The notes beneath the pieces are model-generated. The model ran no database searches and was not told where the DNA came from. It saw nothing but the letters and a program-made list of their open reading frames with translations. From assembly GCF_041358175.1 (NCBI RefSeq), contig NZ_JBGKBE010000001.1, positions 434,001 through 498,000 of the forward strand: a stretch of DNA of 64,000 bases, in the 5' to 3' direction. A program made the translations under genes and the position numbers. Shown one piece after another: positions 24,950-34,010 of the stretch. Positions within the stretch are counted from its first letter, which is position 1, and every line of letters begins with the position of its first letter. Source of the stretch: Muriicola sp041358175. Lineage in GTDB: Bacteria > Bacteroidota > Bacteroidia > Flavobacteriales > Flavobacteriaceae.

Positions 24950-26635
24950 ATGAGCGAAGAAAATAAAGCGCTGAATTTTATTGAACACATCGTGGAGGAA
25001 GACCTGGCAGCCGGATTTCCGAAAAGCCAATTGCGTTTTCGGTTTCCCCCCGAACCTAACGGCTATCTCCACATAGGACATGCAAGTTCTATTTGCCTGA
25101 ATTTTGGGCTGGGGTTGCGTTATTCAGCCCCGGTAAACCTTAGGTTTGACGATACCAACCCGGTAAAGGAAGAAAAAGAATTTGTAGACGCTATCAAAAA
25201 GGATGTCAGCTGGCTGGGCTTTAATTGGGACCAGGAGTGTTATGCATCCGACTACTTTCAGCAACTTTACGACTGGGCAGTTCAGCTCATCAAAGAAGGA
25301 AAAGCCTATGTAGACAGCCAGTCGTCTGAAGATATGGCCTTTCAAAAAGGGACTCCTACAGAGCCCGGAACTAACAGCCCATACCGGGATCGAAGTACTG
25401 AAGAAAACCTTGAGTTATTCGCCGGGATGAAAGACGGTAAATACCCAGAGGGAAGTCACGTACTAAGGGCTAAGATCGACATGTCCGCATCAAATATGCT
25501 CATGCGTGATCCCATTATGTATCGCATCCTGCACAAGGCACATCATCGCACAAATACCGATTGGTGTATTTATCCGATGTACGATTGGACGCATGGGGAG
25601 AGCGATTATATTGAGCAGGTTTCACATTCTTTGTGCACCCTGGAATTTGCTCCGCACAGGGAATTATACGATTGGTTTCTTGACCAGGTAGCAGATAAAA
25701 AGAAGATCAGGCCAAAACAGAGGGAGTTTGCCCGGAGGAATTTAAGTCATACCGTTGTCAGTAAAAGAAAACTACTTCAACTGGTTGACCAAAAAATAGT
25801 CAAGGGATGGGATGACCCAAGGATGCCTACCATATCAGGCCTTAGACGAAGGGGATATACCTCGGAGGCGATACGCAATTTTGCGGATACGATCGGGATT
25901 GCCAAAAGAGAAAATCTTGTAGATGTTTCTTTACTTGAATTTCATGTGCGGGAAGATCTCAATAAAAAAGCACCTAGGGTAATGGCTGTATTGGATCCTG
26001 TAAAGGTGGTGATTACCAACTATCCAAAGGAAAATACCGAATGGTTGCAAACAGAAAATAACCCTGAGGATGAGTCGGCCGGACACAGAGAAATTCCTTT
26101 TAGCCGGGAACTTTACATTGAAAAAGGCGATTTCAAGGAAGAGGCCAACAGAAAGTTCTTCCGCCTGAAATTAGGAGGGGAAGTACGGTTAAAGAGTGGC
26201 TATATCATCAAAGCCGAAAGTTGTAGTAAAGACGCAGATGGAAATATTGTGGAGATCCAATGCACTTATGATCCAAAAAGCAAAAGCGGAAGCGGTACCG
26301 AAGAAAGCCTTCGAAAAGTAAAGGGAACTTTGCACTGGGTATCTGTTCCTCATGCAATAGAGGCAGAAGTACGCCTGTACGATAGGCTTTTTACCGATGA
26401 ATCACCCGACACTCATAAGGATAAGGAATTTATGGATTTTATTAATCCCGATTCTCTGAAGGTCATTTCAGCCTATGTTGAACCAAGCCTTTCTTCTGCA
26501 AAAACAGAGGATCACTTTCAGTTCCAGAGAATAGGTTACTTTAATGTTGATCCGGATTCGAAACCGGGAAACTTAGTTTTTAACAGAACGGTTCCTCTCA
26601 GGGATAGCTGGGCTAAAATCGCCCAAAAACAATAA
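24950..26635 (+). CDS. glnS: Glutaminyl-tRNA synthetase
   Basis: Charges tRNA-Gln with glutamine in the cytosol. The 561-residue enzyme is a class I synthetase with the GlnRS layout. The ATP-binding HIGH motif is in PPEPNGYLHIGHASSICLNF (about residue 31). The segment RFDDTNPVKEEKEFVD identifies the Glu/Gln subfamily, and NTDWCIYPMYDWTHGESDYIE covers the active-site floor. The second signature appears as VVSKRKLLQLV (about residue 266), a KMSKS variant normal for GlnRS. The C-terminal third is the beta-barrel anticodon-binding domain. It shares a divergent gap with sprC and is followed by a possible small RNA and a terminator. Confidence 0.96.
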   Translation: MSEENKALNFIEHIVEEDLAAGFPKSQLRFRFPPEPNGYLHIGHASSICLNFGLGLRYSAPVNLRFDDTNPVKEEKEFVDAIKKDVSWLGFNWDQECYASDYFQQLYDWAVQLIKEGKAYVDSQSSEDMAFQKGTPTEPGTNSPYRDRSTEENLELFAGMKDGKYPEGSHVLRAKIDMSASNMLMRDPIMYRILHKAHHRTNTDWCIYPMYDWTHGESDYIEQVSHSLCTLEFAPHRELYDWFLDQVADKKKIRPKQREFARRNLSHTVVSKRKLLQLVDQKIVKGWDDPRMPTISGLRRRGYTSEAIRNFADTIGIAKRENLVDVSLLEFHVREDLNKKAPRVMAVLDPVKVVITNYPKENTEWLQTENNPEDESAGHREIPFSRELYIEKGDFKEEANRKFFRLKLGGEVRLKSGYIIKAESCSKDADGNIVEIQCTYDPKSKSGSGTEESLRKVKGTLHWVSVPHAIEAEVRLYDRLFTDESPDTHKDKEFMDFINPDSLKVISAYVEPSLSSAKTEDHFQFQRIGYFNVDPDSKPGNLVFNRTVPLRDSWAKIAQKQ

Positions 26636-26686
26636 ATAGATAAATACTATTTTAAAAAATAAAACAATAGGTATATAATATTATAA

Positions 26687-26808
26687 TCGCCTCCACAGGA
26701 ACCTATATAGCAGGATTTTAGAAGTTAGCTGGAGGAGAATGTGGTATCACTACTGAAAGTGCGTAGAAAGCCCTTAAACGCAGAATGCTGCTTCTAAGGA
26801 CTAGAAAT
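26687..26808 (+). ncRNA. Candidate structured small RNA between glnS and a terminator
   Basis: A segment of balanced base composition follows a very AT-rich spacer (26636-26686) and ends directly at a strong terminator. Long-range pairing is possible: TTAGAAG-TT-AGC (26718-26729) with GCT-G-CTTCTAA (26787-26797), ten pairs around an internal loop. An alternative helix is CCTCCA (26690-26695) with TGGAGG (26730-26735). Short inner hairpins (GTG/CAC, GCGT/ACGC) also occur. No open frame of note is present. It could be an independent RNA or a structured glnS 3' UTR. I do not recognise a known family; strand is inferred. Confidence 0.3.
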
Positions 26809-26844
26809 AAAAAAACCTGAAGCCAACTAGTTTCAGGTTTTTTT
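26809..26844. terminator. Rho-independent terminator, bidirectional
   Basis: Inverted repeat AAAAAAACCTGAA (26809-26821) / TTCAGGTTTTTTT (26832-26844) with a 10-base loop and T runs on both strands. It lies between the convergent glnS and SPFH genes. Confidence 0.92.
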
Positions 26845-26862
26845 ATTTAAGAAATTAAGAGG

Positions 26863-27792
26863 CTATTCCTTATTTTTTTTTGGAGAATCTTTTTTCATTG
26901 CCTCCCCTATCATATTACTCGCTGTAAATGAGGCAACCATGTTGTTCAGCATATCACTTCCGGCCTGTGGTGAATTGGGAAGAAGGATAAGATTAGTATT
27001 AGTTTCCTCTCCAATGGCCTGTAAGGTATCGTAGTGTTGTGTAACCACGATAAGAGCAGAAGCTTCCTGCGAATTGATCCCTACCTTATTGAGGACCTCA
27101 ACAGATTCCTCAAGACCACGGGCAATTTCTCTCCTCTGGTCGGCAATACCCTGTCCCTGCAATCTTTTACTTTCCGCTTCGGCCTTAGCTTTCTCAACGA
27201 TAAGAATACGTGCGGCATCTCCTTCAAATTGAGCCGCGATTTTTTCTCTTTCAGATGCGTTAATTCGGTTCATAGCTGCTTTTACCTGAGAATCCGGATC
27301 TATATCGGTCACCAGGGTTTTGATAATATCATACCCATAATCCAGCATAGCATCCTGCAGCTCCGCCTTTACAGCGATGGCGATATCGTCTTTTTTCACA
27401 AAGACATCATCGAGTTTCATTTTGGGTACTTCGGCACGTACTACATCAAATACATAAGACGTAATTTGTTCGTGGGGATATTCCAATTTATAAAAGGCTT
27501 CGTATACCTTGCTCTTTATAACAACGTATTGTACGGAGATCTTTAGTTTAACAAATACATCATCCAGGGTTTTGGTTTCAACGATGACGTCGAGCTGAGT
27601 GATTTTCAAACTAACCCGACCTGCAATTCGGTCTACCAAAGGAATCTTCATTTGCAGACCTGAATTTCTAACACTGTGAAACCTTCCAAAACGTTCCACA
27701 ATTAAAGCCGTTTGTTGTTTTACGACAAAAAACGACAAGAGAAGAATAACGAATCCGATAAACAGAATCGGAATAAGAATAAAATTGCCCAT
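26863..27792 (-). CDS. SPFH/stomatin-family membrane protein (QmcA/Band 7 type)
   Basis: Membrane-anchored scaffold of the stomatin/prohibitin/flotillin/HflK group, usually linked to membrane microdomains and protease regulation. The 309-residue protein has one N-terminal hydrophobic helix (about 4-24). A Band 7 domain follows (about 24-190: QQTALIVERFGRFHSVRNSG, VDRIAGRVSLKITQLDV). A charged helical region with ASEREKIAAQFEGDAARI (about 180-235) matches the stomatin/QmcA pattern. The C-terminal tail is lysine-rich. No NfeD-like partner lies beside it. It converges on glnS and lies 122 bp downstream of gltX on the same strand. Substrate and partners are unknown. Confidence 0.88.
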   Translation of the reverse strand: MGNFILIPILFIGFVILLLSFFVVKQQTALIVERFGRFHSVRNSGLQMKIPLVDRIAGRVSLKITQLDVIVETKTLDDVFVKLKISVQYVVIKSKVYEAFYKLEYPHEQITSYVFDVVRAEVPKMKLDDVFVKKDDIAIAVKAELQDAMLDYGYDIIKTLVTDIDPDSQVKAAMNRINASEREKIAAQFEGDAARILIVEKAKAEAESKRLQGQGIADQRREIARGLEESVEVLNKVGINSQEASALIVVTQHYDTLQAIGEETNTNLILLPNSPQAGSDMLNNMVASFTASNMIGEAMKKDSPKKNKE

Positions 27793-27914
27793 AAAATAAT
27801 ATTGATTTAGAAAGTGAATTGAAAATAGTGTAACTAATATGTCGCTAATTGAACATAATTGTTACAATATACACCTTATTCAAAGGAAATAAAAAGGAGT
27901 TGATAGTATTGTTT

Positions 27915-29426
27915 TTAAGGCAATTGCTCTATGGCATATTGAATTCTTTCTACGCTTTCCTCACGGCCAATCAGGGCAAGAATATCGAATAGATGTGGAC
28001 CTTTTAGTCCGCCCACAATAACCAATCGCAACGGGGCCATCACCATACCAAAACTCTTCCCCGAATCTGCTATCCATTGCTTTACCTCTTCCTCAATAGA
28101 AGCAGAATCGTAATTTTCAATATTTTTCAAAATGCCTGACACTTCTTTGAGAATTCCGGGCGTATGTTCTTTCCATTGCTTTTTCACAGCTTTTTCCTCA
28201 TAGCCTTCTGGTCGGGTAAAGAAATAGGAACTCAGTTCCCAAAAGTCATTGACAAAATCAGCTCTTTCCTTTACAAGTGAGACTACAGAAGTAACGTATT
28301 GATGGTCGAAATGCTCAGGCAGGGACCCCATTTGTTCTTGCAGCAGAGGCATAAATAAAGCGGCGAGCACATCATCGGGTTTTTGTTGAAGATACTGATG
28401 ATTGTACCATCTGGTTTTTTCAGGATCGAAGCGGGCACCCGAATTGTGGACACGCTCCAGGCTAAAGGCCTCAATTAATTCTGTTAAAGAGAACATTTCC
28501 CGATCATCTCCAGGATTCCATCCAAGCATGGCAAGAAAATTCACAACGGCTTCAGGAAAATATCCCGCCTCCCTGTAACCTATTGAAGATTCCCAGGAAA
28601 GGGGAAATACAGGAAATCCCATTTTATCTCCATCCCTTTTGCTCAATTTCCCTTTGCCCGTAGGCTTCATAATTAGAGGAAGGTGTGCAAATACAGGCGG
28701 TGTCCATTCAAAGGCGTCGTATAGCTGGCAATGCAGGGCCAGAGACGGCAGCCATTCTTCTCCCCTGATAACATGTGTGATCTCCATAAGATGGTCATCA
28801 ACCACATTGGCCAGATGATATGTAGGCATTCCATCACTTTTAAACAATACTTTATCATCTAATAAAGAAGCATCAATCTCAATATTACCACGTATCTGAT
28901 CCTTTAAATGCATAGTTTCTTCATGCGGAGTCTTAAAACGAATTACATACTCCTCCCCTGCCTCTATTTTAGCCTTGGTTTCTTCAGGGCTTAGGGCTAA
29001 TGAGTTCGAAAGTTTTTTGCGATTGTGCCAGTTGTATATAAATGTTTTCCCTTTTTCCTCGTGATCCTTTCTGTGGAAGTCGAGTGTCTCTGCAGTATCA
29101 AAGGCATAATACGCTTTCCCCTTTTCAACGAGTTGTTCAGCATATTTTTTGTAGATGTCCTTTCGCTCACTCTGGCGATAAGGACCATATTGGCCCTCTT
29201 TCCCCGGCCCTTCATCAAAAGGGATTCCACACCAGTTAAGTGCTTCTATGATGTACTCCTCCGCCCCTTCCACATACCGGTTCTGATCTGTATCCTCTAT
29301 TCTGAGGACAAATTTGCCCCCTTGCTTTTTTGCAAAAAGATAATTGAATAATGCCGTACGAACCCCTCCGATATGTAATGGACCGGTTGGACTTGGAGCA
29401 AAGCGTACGCGAATTTTATCGTTCAT
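27915..29426 (-). CDS. gltX: Glutamyl-tRNA synthetase
   Basis: Attaches glutamate to tRNA-Glu. The 503-residue class I synthetase begins with the HIGH-motif block RFAPSPTGPLHIGGVRTALF, followed by LRIEDTDQNRYV. The KMSKS-type loop is GKLSKRDGDKMGFPVF (about residue 257). The C-terminal helical anticodon-binding domain is present and the length is normal. The ATG is preceded by the best promoter seen in the window (29446-29478). Next upstream on the same strand is the alkane-hydroxylase-like gene, 68 bp away. Confidence 0.96.
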   Translation of the reverse strand: MNDKIRVRFAPSPTGPLHIGGVRTALFNYLFAKKQGGKFVLRIEDTDQNRYVEGAEEYIIEALNWCGIPFDEGPGKEGQYGPYRQSERKDIYKKYAEQLVEKGKAYYAFDTAETLDFHRKDHEEKGKTFIYNWHNRKKLSNSLALSPEETKAKIEAGEEYVIRFKTPHEETMHLKDQIRGNIEIDASLLDDKVLFKSDGMPTYHLANVVDDHLMEITHVIRGEEWLPSLALHCQLYDAFEWTPPVFAHLPLIMKPTGKGKLSKRDGDKMGFPVFPLSWESSIGYREAGYFPEAVVNFLAMLGWNPGDDREMFSLTELIEAFSLERVHNSGARFDPEKTRWYNHQYLQQKPDDVLAALFMPLLQEQMGSLPEHFDHQYVTSVVSLVKERADFVNDFWELSSYFFTRPEGYEEKAVKKQWKEHTPGILKEVSGILKNIENYDSASIEEEVKQWIADSGKSFGMVMAPLRLVIVGGLKGPHLFDILALIGREESVERIQYAIEQLP

Positions 29427-29445
29427 GGGAGCTGATTTCAGTTGG

Positions 29446-29478
29446 CAAAGATAGGAGGTAGCGGCCGAATGCCAAAAA
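29446..29478 (-). promoter_or_regulatory. Bacteroidota-type promoter for gltX (-33 and -7 elements)
   Basis: On the minus strand, TTTTTG (29478-29473) and TATCTTTG (29453-29446) are separated by 19 bases. This is the spacing expected for the TTTG/TAnnTTTG promoter of Bacteroidota. The -7 box ends 19 bases before the ATG. Confidence 0.7.
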
Positions 29479-29494
29479 TAAGTAATGGCCTCGC

Positions 29495-30571
29495 TCAGGC
29501 AATTGACCGGAGCTCTTTACCGGATGGAATATCGGTTTTCATGGGTTCGGGAATCCTCGGGTTCATAATCGAAAACCAGAGTGGCGGAATCAGGGCAAGC
29601 ACCATTGAAGTGGGATAACCAAATGGCATTTGTGGGGAATCTTCATGGCAGTCGAGCAGCTGATATTTTTTTGATGAAATATAGTGATGGTCGCTATGCC
29701 TGGTAAGTTCATATAATATTATTCTTCCCATAACGTGATTGCTGTTCCAGGAATGGACCTCCCTCACGCGCTCATATCTTCCCGACGGCAATTTTTTTCG
29801 AAGTAGACCATAATGTTCAATATAGTTGACCGTTTCTAAAAGCAAGAATCCGACAATAGCTGCCCCCAGGGCAAACCAAAGCACGGCATGCCCAAAGAAA
29901 AAATAAACAACAGAAAGATAAACTAGCTGAAAGATCAGATACCAGAGCATATCATTTTTAAAAGAAAAGAAGCTAAGGCTCTGGGAGCGAAGCAACCTTT
30001 GCTGAATTTTCCAGGCTTTTACATATTGCCTGTAAACAGAGCTAATCCAGAAGGAGTATACCGTCTGATTATACCTGGCCGTAGCGGGATCCTCCCTGGT
30101 AGCAGCATGAACGTGATGCCCGAAATTATGTTCGATATAAAAGTGCATGTAAAGCGAAGGAAGTAACAAGAGTTTACCGAGATAACGCTCATATGATCCC
30201 TGTCTGTGGCCCAGCTCGTGGCCTACATTTATGCCGTTTGTTCCCAGCACAATACCGATGGAGAACATAAGGCCGATTACCTCAAATGTTGCATACTGCT
30301 GGTTCGACAATGCCTGAAGGAAATAGAAAAGCAAGCCAAAAACTATAGGAACATTAATGTATAACAACCAATCAAATAATACATTTAGTGATCTTTTTTC
30401 CTGCGTTTCTTTATTGTAATTTTCAGGATCCTGTGGCAGTAGAATTTCCAAAACAGGAATGAGGACAAAAGCGTAAAATGGTGTAAAATAACTCCAGGAC
30501 CCACCAAAGGTAATTCCTACTATAGCGGAAAGTGGAATAGTAAGAGCTGCTAAATACTTTAAATCCTTCAC
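29495..30571 (-). CDS. AlkB-type alkane 1-monooxygenase / membrane fatty-acid-desaturase-family hydroxylase
   Basis: Integral-membrane di-iron enzyme predicted to hydroxylate a terminal methyl group, using electrons from rubredoxin or a similar donor. The 358-residue protein has several hydrophobic helices and the histidine boxes of the AlkB/XylM group: HELGHRQ (about residue 119), HNFGHHVHAAT (about 148), the AlkB-type NYIEHYGL (about 250) and LTRHSDHHY (about 288). No rubredoxin or reductase gene is adjacent. The substrate could be a medium-chain alkane or another hydrophobic compound. It is divergent from the DUF4175 gene across 73 bp. Confidence 0.85.
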   Translation of the reverse strand: MKDLKYLAALTIPLSAIVGITFGGSWSYFTPFYAFVLIPVLEILLPQDPENYNKETQEKRSLNVLFDWLLYINVPIVFGLLFYFLQALSNQQYATFEVIGLMFSIGIVLGTNGINVGHELGHRQGSYERYLGKLLLLPSLYMHFYIEHNFGHHVHAATREDPATARYNQTVYSFWISSVYRQYVKAWKIQQRLLRSQSLSFFSFKNDMLWYLIFQLVYLSVVYFFFGHAVLWFALGAAIVGFLLLETVNYIEHYGLLRKKLPSGRYERVREVHSWNSNHVMGRIILYELTRHSDHHYISSKKYQLLDCHEDSPQMPFGYPTSMVLALIPPLWFSIMNPRIPEPMKTDIPSGKELRSIA

Positions 30572-30644
30572 CTTTAGCTTTTTAACAATTTTTTACGCCT
30601 CTATACCGGCATATCGGGTATCTTGGTATTAAATATAACAGAAT

Positions 30645-33600
30645 TTGAAGAGTTACGATAACATCCTGAATAAACTCTCGGGCTTTATTTCCAAGTATTA
30701 TAAAACGCAGATACTAAAGGGAGGCTTTTTATTTATGGCCATGGCATTGTTGTTCTGGATGGCTTCATTGGCCCTGGAATACTTTCTGTGGTTGGGCAGT
30801 GATTTAAGAGCTATACTTCTAATATCTGTATTAATAGGAACGGCCATTCTCTTTGTTAGATATATAGGGATGCCTTTAATGTCTCTTTTCAGACTGCAGA
30901 AAGGCCTCGATCTGAAAAGCGCAGCAGGAATAATCGGCAATCACTTTCCCAAGGTAGGCGACAGGCTCCTAAACTTATTGGATTTAGCGGAAGATGAAGA
31001 GAAGACAGAGCTATTACTGGCAAGTATAGAACAACGATCAAATGAATTATCTCCAATCCCTTTTCAACAGGCAATTGATTTCAAAAAAGCGTTTAAATAC
31101 GCCAAATATCTATCCTTTCCTTTGCTATTGCTGGTTTTGGTGTGGGCGTCCGGTAAAATGGAAGATTTCTTAGGTTCTTTTGACCGGGTGGTACATTATG
31201 ATCTGGCCTATGAAAGGCCTGCTCCATTTCAATTTATAATACTCAACAATCAGCTGCAAACAATAGAAAAGCAGGATATTACCCTTCATGTGATGACTGA
31301 GGGAGAGGTAAAGCCCGAACTGGCATATATCAATGTAGATGGGAAGGAACGCCTTATGCAGGAAACTGAGGGGCAATACACATATACTTTTAAAGCCCCT
31401 GAAGAATCCAAAGAATTCTATTTTTCCGCAAATGAAGTGCGATCAAGAGCGTATACGCTTGAAACTTTGGCTGCCCCGTCTATCCTCGAGTTTATCAGCA
31501 TCCTTGACTACCCGGATTATATAAGTAAAAGAAAGGATACGCTCTTGGGCACAGGAAATGCAATAGTACCTGAAGGCACAAAAATACTATGGCGAATAAA
31601 AGGCCGTAACACAACCGACGTCAGATTCATTACTGCTGATAGCTCCTATAAGTTCACAAGAAACCAGGACAACTTTGAATTTAACAGGAGTTTGAATAAC
31701 GACCTCAATTATAAGGTGAGTACCTCTAATTCGAGATTGAAAGACTACGAGAATCTCACCTACTCAATTCGGGTCGTAAAAGATGGGAACCCAACGATAA
31801 ATGTTGTGGAAATCAGGGACACCATTAATAATACGGTGAGTTACCAGGGAATAGCTAATGATGATTATCGCCTAACCCGACTTGAATTAGTTTATTATAA
31901 GGAAGGAGAGGGAGAAGAACCTAATTTGTTAGAGCTCGATCGACCGGAAATAAGGGATTACGAGTTCTATTACGACTTCCCCACTGGCCTCACTCTGGAA
32001 CGTGGAATTACATATAGCTATTATTTTAGGGTAAGGGACAATGATGCTATACACGCGGGGAAGACCGCCCAAAGCAGGGTATTTAGCACAAACATCCTCA
32101 ATGAGGCACAGGAGAATAGAAGGCAGTTAAACGAACAAAAGGAGGTAATAGACAATTTAGACAAGGGTATTGAGGAGATGGATAAACAGGAGGAGATGCT
32201 CAGGGCTATAGAGCAGAATCAAAGGGAAAAGAATACCCTCAACTACAATGACAAAAAGGCAATAAAGGATTTTCTAAAGGCGCAACAACAACAGGAAGCA
32301 CTTATGGAGAAGTTCAGTAAGCAACTTCAGGAAACCATGGGGGATGAGCAGGAGAAAAATGAAATAGATCAACTCCTAAAAGAACGATTAGAAAGACAGG
32401 AAATAGAAGCCAGGAAGAATGAGCGTTTATTAGAACAACTAAGGGAATTGGCAGAAAAGATAGACAAGGAAGAACTTGCAAAAAAACTGGAGGAACTCGG
32501 CAAACGCCAGAAAAACAGTAAGAGAAACCTAAGTCAGTTACTCGAACTAACTAAGAAGTACTACGTAACTGAAAAGGCAAATGAATTGGCAAAGCGGTTA
32601 ATGGAGCTGTCAGAAAAGGAAGAAACCTTAAGTAAATTAAATCAGGAAAGGGAATTTAATTTAAGGGAGCAGAAGAAGATTAATGACAATTTTGAAGAAA
32701 TATCAGAGGATTTAAAGGAATTAAGGAAGGCAAATGAGGAATTAACAAAACCGTTGCCCATTGAGGATAGGAAAAATATGGAAGCCGGCATCAGGAAGGA
32801 TCTCAAAGAGGCATTGGAAGAAATAGGCCAGGGTCAGGAAAAGGAAATTGCAGATAAGGAAGAAAAGAATTCTGATCAGAATAAAGAAAATGCAAAGTCG
32901 AAACAACGCCAGGCTGCAGCTAAAATGAAACAGTTGAGTCAGGAATTGCAGCAATCTGCAGTCAGTGGAGGCGGGTCTTCCATGGCTGAGGATGCCGAGA
33001 TGTTAAGGCAGATTCTTGACAATCTCGTCATTTTTTCATTTAAACAGGAGGCCTTGTTAGATCGGTTACAGGGGTCAGATCAAAGAAGAGCTTATTTTTC
33101 CAACGTTGTAAAGGAGGAGCAACAGTTAAAAAAGTTGTTTGAACATGTAGACGATAGCCTATTTGCCTTGTCCCTGCGACAGGCAGAGATAGCAGAATTT
33201 GTAAATGAGCAGATTACTGAGGTATACTATAATATTGATCAATCATTGGAGAGTTTGGCGGAGGGACAGTCGTACCAGGGAGCCTCTTATCAACAGTATG
33301 TACTTACAGCCGCTAATAATCTCGCCGATTTCCTTGCGAATGTTTTAAGTAATATGCAACAATCTCTAAGTCAGGGTCAGGGTAGCGGACAACAACAAGA
33401 CGGATTTCAGTTGCCGGATATCATTAAAGGACAGCAAGGGATTCAGGACAGTATGAATTCAAAGAAAGAGGGTGAAGAAGGTGAAGAAGGGGAAAAGGGT
33501 GAGAAAGGAGAGGATGGTGCAGAAGGCAAGGAAGGTAAAGGAAGTGAAGGAGGAGAACAGGGCGAAACTGGGGAAGAAGGATCTGGAGATCAGGATTTGG

Positions 33601-34010
33601 GAGAATTGTACGAGATATATAAACAACAACAACTCATCAGAGGGAAGTTAGAGCAGCAATTGGAGACCTTAATATTAGAAGAGGATAAGGAATTGGCCAG
33701 AAGATTGGCGAAACAAATGGAAGACTTTGAAAGAGACCTTATCGAGAATGGTATTACACAGAGAACCATAGATAAGGCCAACCGTATTCAGCAACAGTTG
33801 TTGAAACTTGAAAATGCGGCATTGGAACAGGGCGAAAAGGAAGAAAGAGAAAGTGAAGAAGGAAAAAGGGAATATGATAAGCCCTTAATAAAGAAACGAT
33901 CAGATTTTATCCAGGAGGAGGGCGTTGATGAGATATTAAGGCGACAAGTATTACCTTTGCAGGAATTTTATAAGGAAAGAGCTAAAACGTATTTTAAGAA
34001 GGATGATTGA
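30645..34010 (+). CDS. DUF4175-type membrane protein with long coiled coil
   Basis: Large protein of unknown function, 1121 residues, typical of Bacteroidota. Two hydrophobic helices lie near residues 28-75 and a third near 150-170. A beta-rich extracytoplasmic region follows (about 190-480). Long charged coiled coils extend from about 480 to 760, then a Gly/Glu/Lys-rich collagen-like stretch (about 940-985) and a helical end. The start is TTG: an in-frame stop lies three codons upstream, and the next ATG would remove the conserved opening KSYDNILNKLSGFISKYYK. Its last 8 bases overlap ybeY, so translation of the two is coupled. Name from family resemblance; no activity can be assigned. Confidence 0.82.
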   Translation: MKSYDNILNKLSGFISKYYKTQILKGGFLFMAMALLFWMASLALEYFLWLGSDLRAILLISVLIGTAILFVRYIGMPLMSLFRLQKGLDLKSAAGIIGNHFPKVGDRLLNLLDLAEDEEKTELLLASIEQRSNELSPIPFQQAIDFKKAFKYAKYLSFPLLLLVLVWASGKMEDFLGSFDRVVHYDLAYERPAPFQFIILNNQLQTIEKQDITLHVMTEGEVKPELAYINVDGKERLMQETEGQYTYTFKAPEESKEFYFSANEVRSRAYTLETLAAPSILEFISILDYPDYISKRKDTLLGTGNAIVPEGTKILWRIKGRNTTDVRFITADSSYKFTRNQDNFEFNRSLNNDLNYKVSTSNSRLKDYENLTYSIRVVKDGNPTINVVEIRDTINNTVSYQGIANDDYRLTRLELVYYKEGEGEEPNLLELDRPEIRDYEFYYDFPTGLTLERGITYSYYFRVRDNDAIHAGKTAQSRVFSTNILNEAQENRRQLNEQKEVIDNLDKGIEEMDKQEEMLRAIEQNQREKNTLNYNDKKAIKDFLKAQQQQEALMEKFSKQLQETMGDEQEKNEIDQLLKERLERQEIEARKNERLLEQLRELAEKIDKEELAKKLEELGKRQKNSKRNLSQLLELTKKYYVTEKANELAKRLMELSEKEETLSKLNQEREFNLREQKKINDNFEEISEDLKELRKANEELTKPLPIEDRKNMEAGIRKDLKEALEEIGQGQEKEIADKEEKNSDQNKENAKSKQRQAAAKMKQLSQELQQSAVSGGGSSMAEDAEMLRQILDNLVIFSFKQEALLDRLQGSDQRRAYFSNVVKEEQQLKKLFEHVDDSLFALSLRQAEIAEFVNEQITEVYYNIDQSLESLAEGQSYQGASYQQYVLTAANNLADFLANVLSNMQQSLSQGQGSGQQQDGFQLPDIIKGQQGIQDSMNSKKEGEEGEEGEKGEKGEDGAEGKEGKGSEGGEQGETGEEGSGDQDLGELYEIYKQQQLIRGKLEQQLETLILEEDKELARRLAKQMEDFERDLIENGITQRTIDKANRIQQQLLKLENAALEQGEKEERESEEGKREYDKPLIKKRSDFIQEEGVDEILRRQVLPLQEFYKERAKTYFKKDD
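33460..33600 (+). repeat. Low-complexity GAA/GGT-rich coding repeat
   Basis: Imperfect tandem codons for Glu, Gly and Lys produce a pattern like GEEGEEGEKGEKGEDG inside the DUF4175 protein. It resembles a collagen-like or flexible charged spacer and is a candidate slippage-prone tract. Confidence 0.75.
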
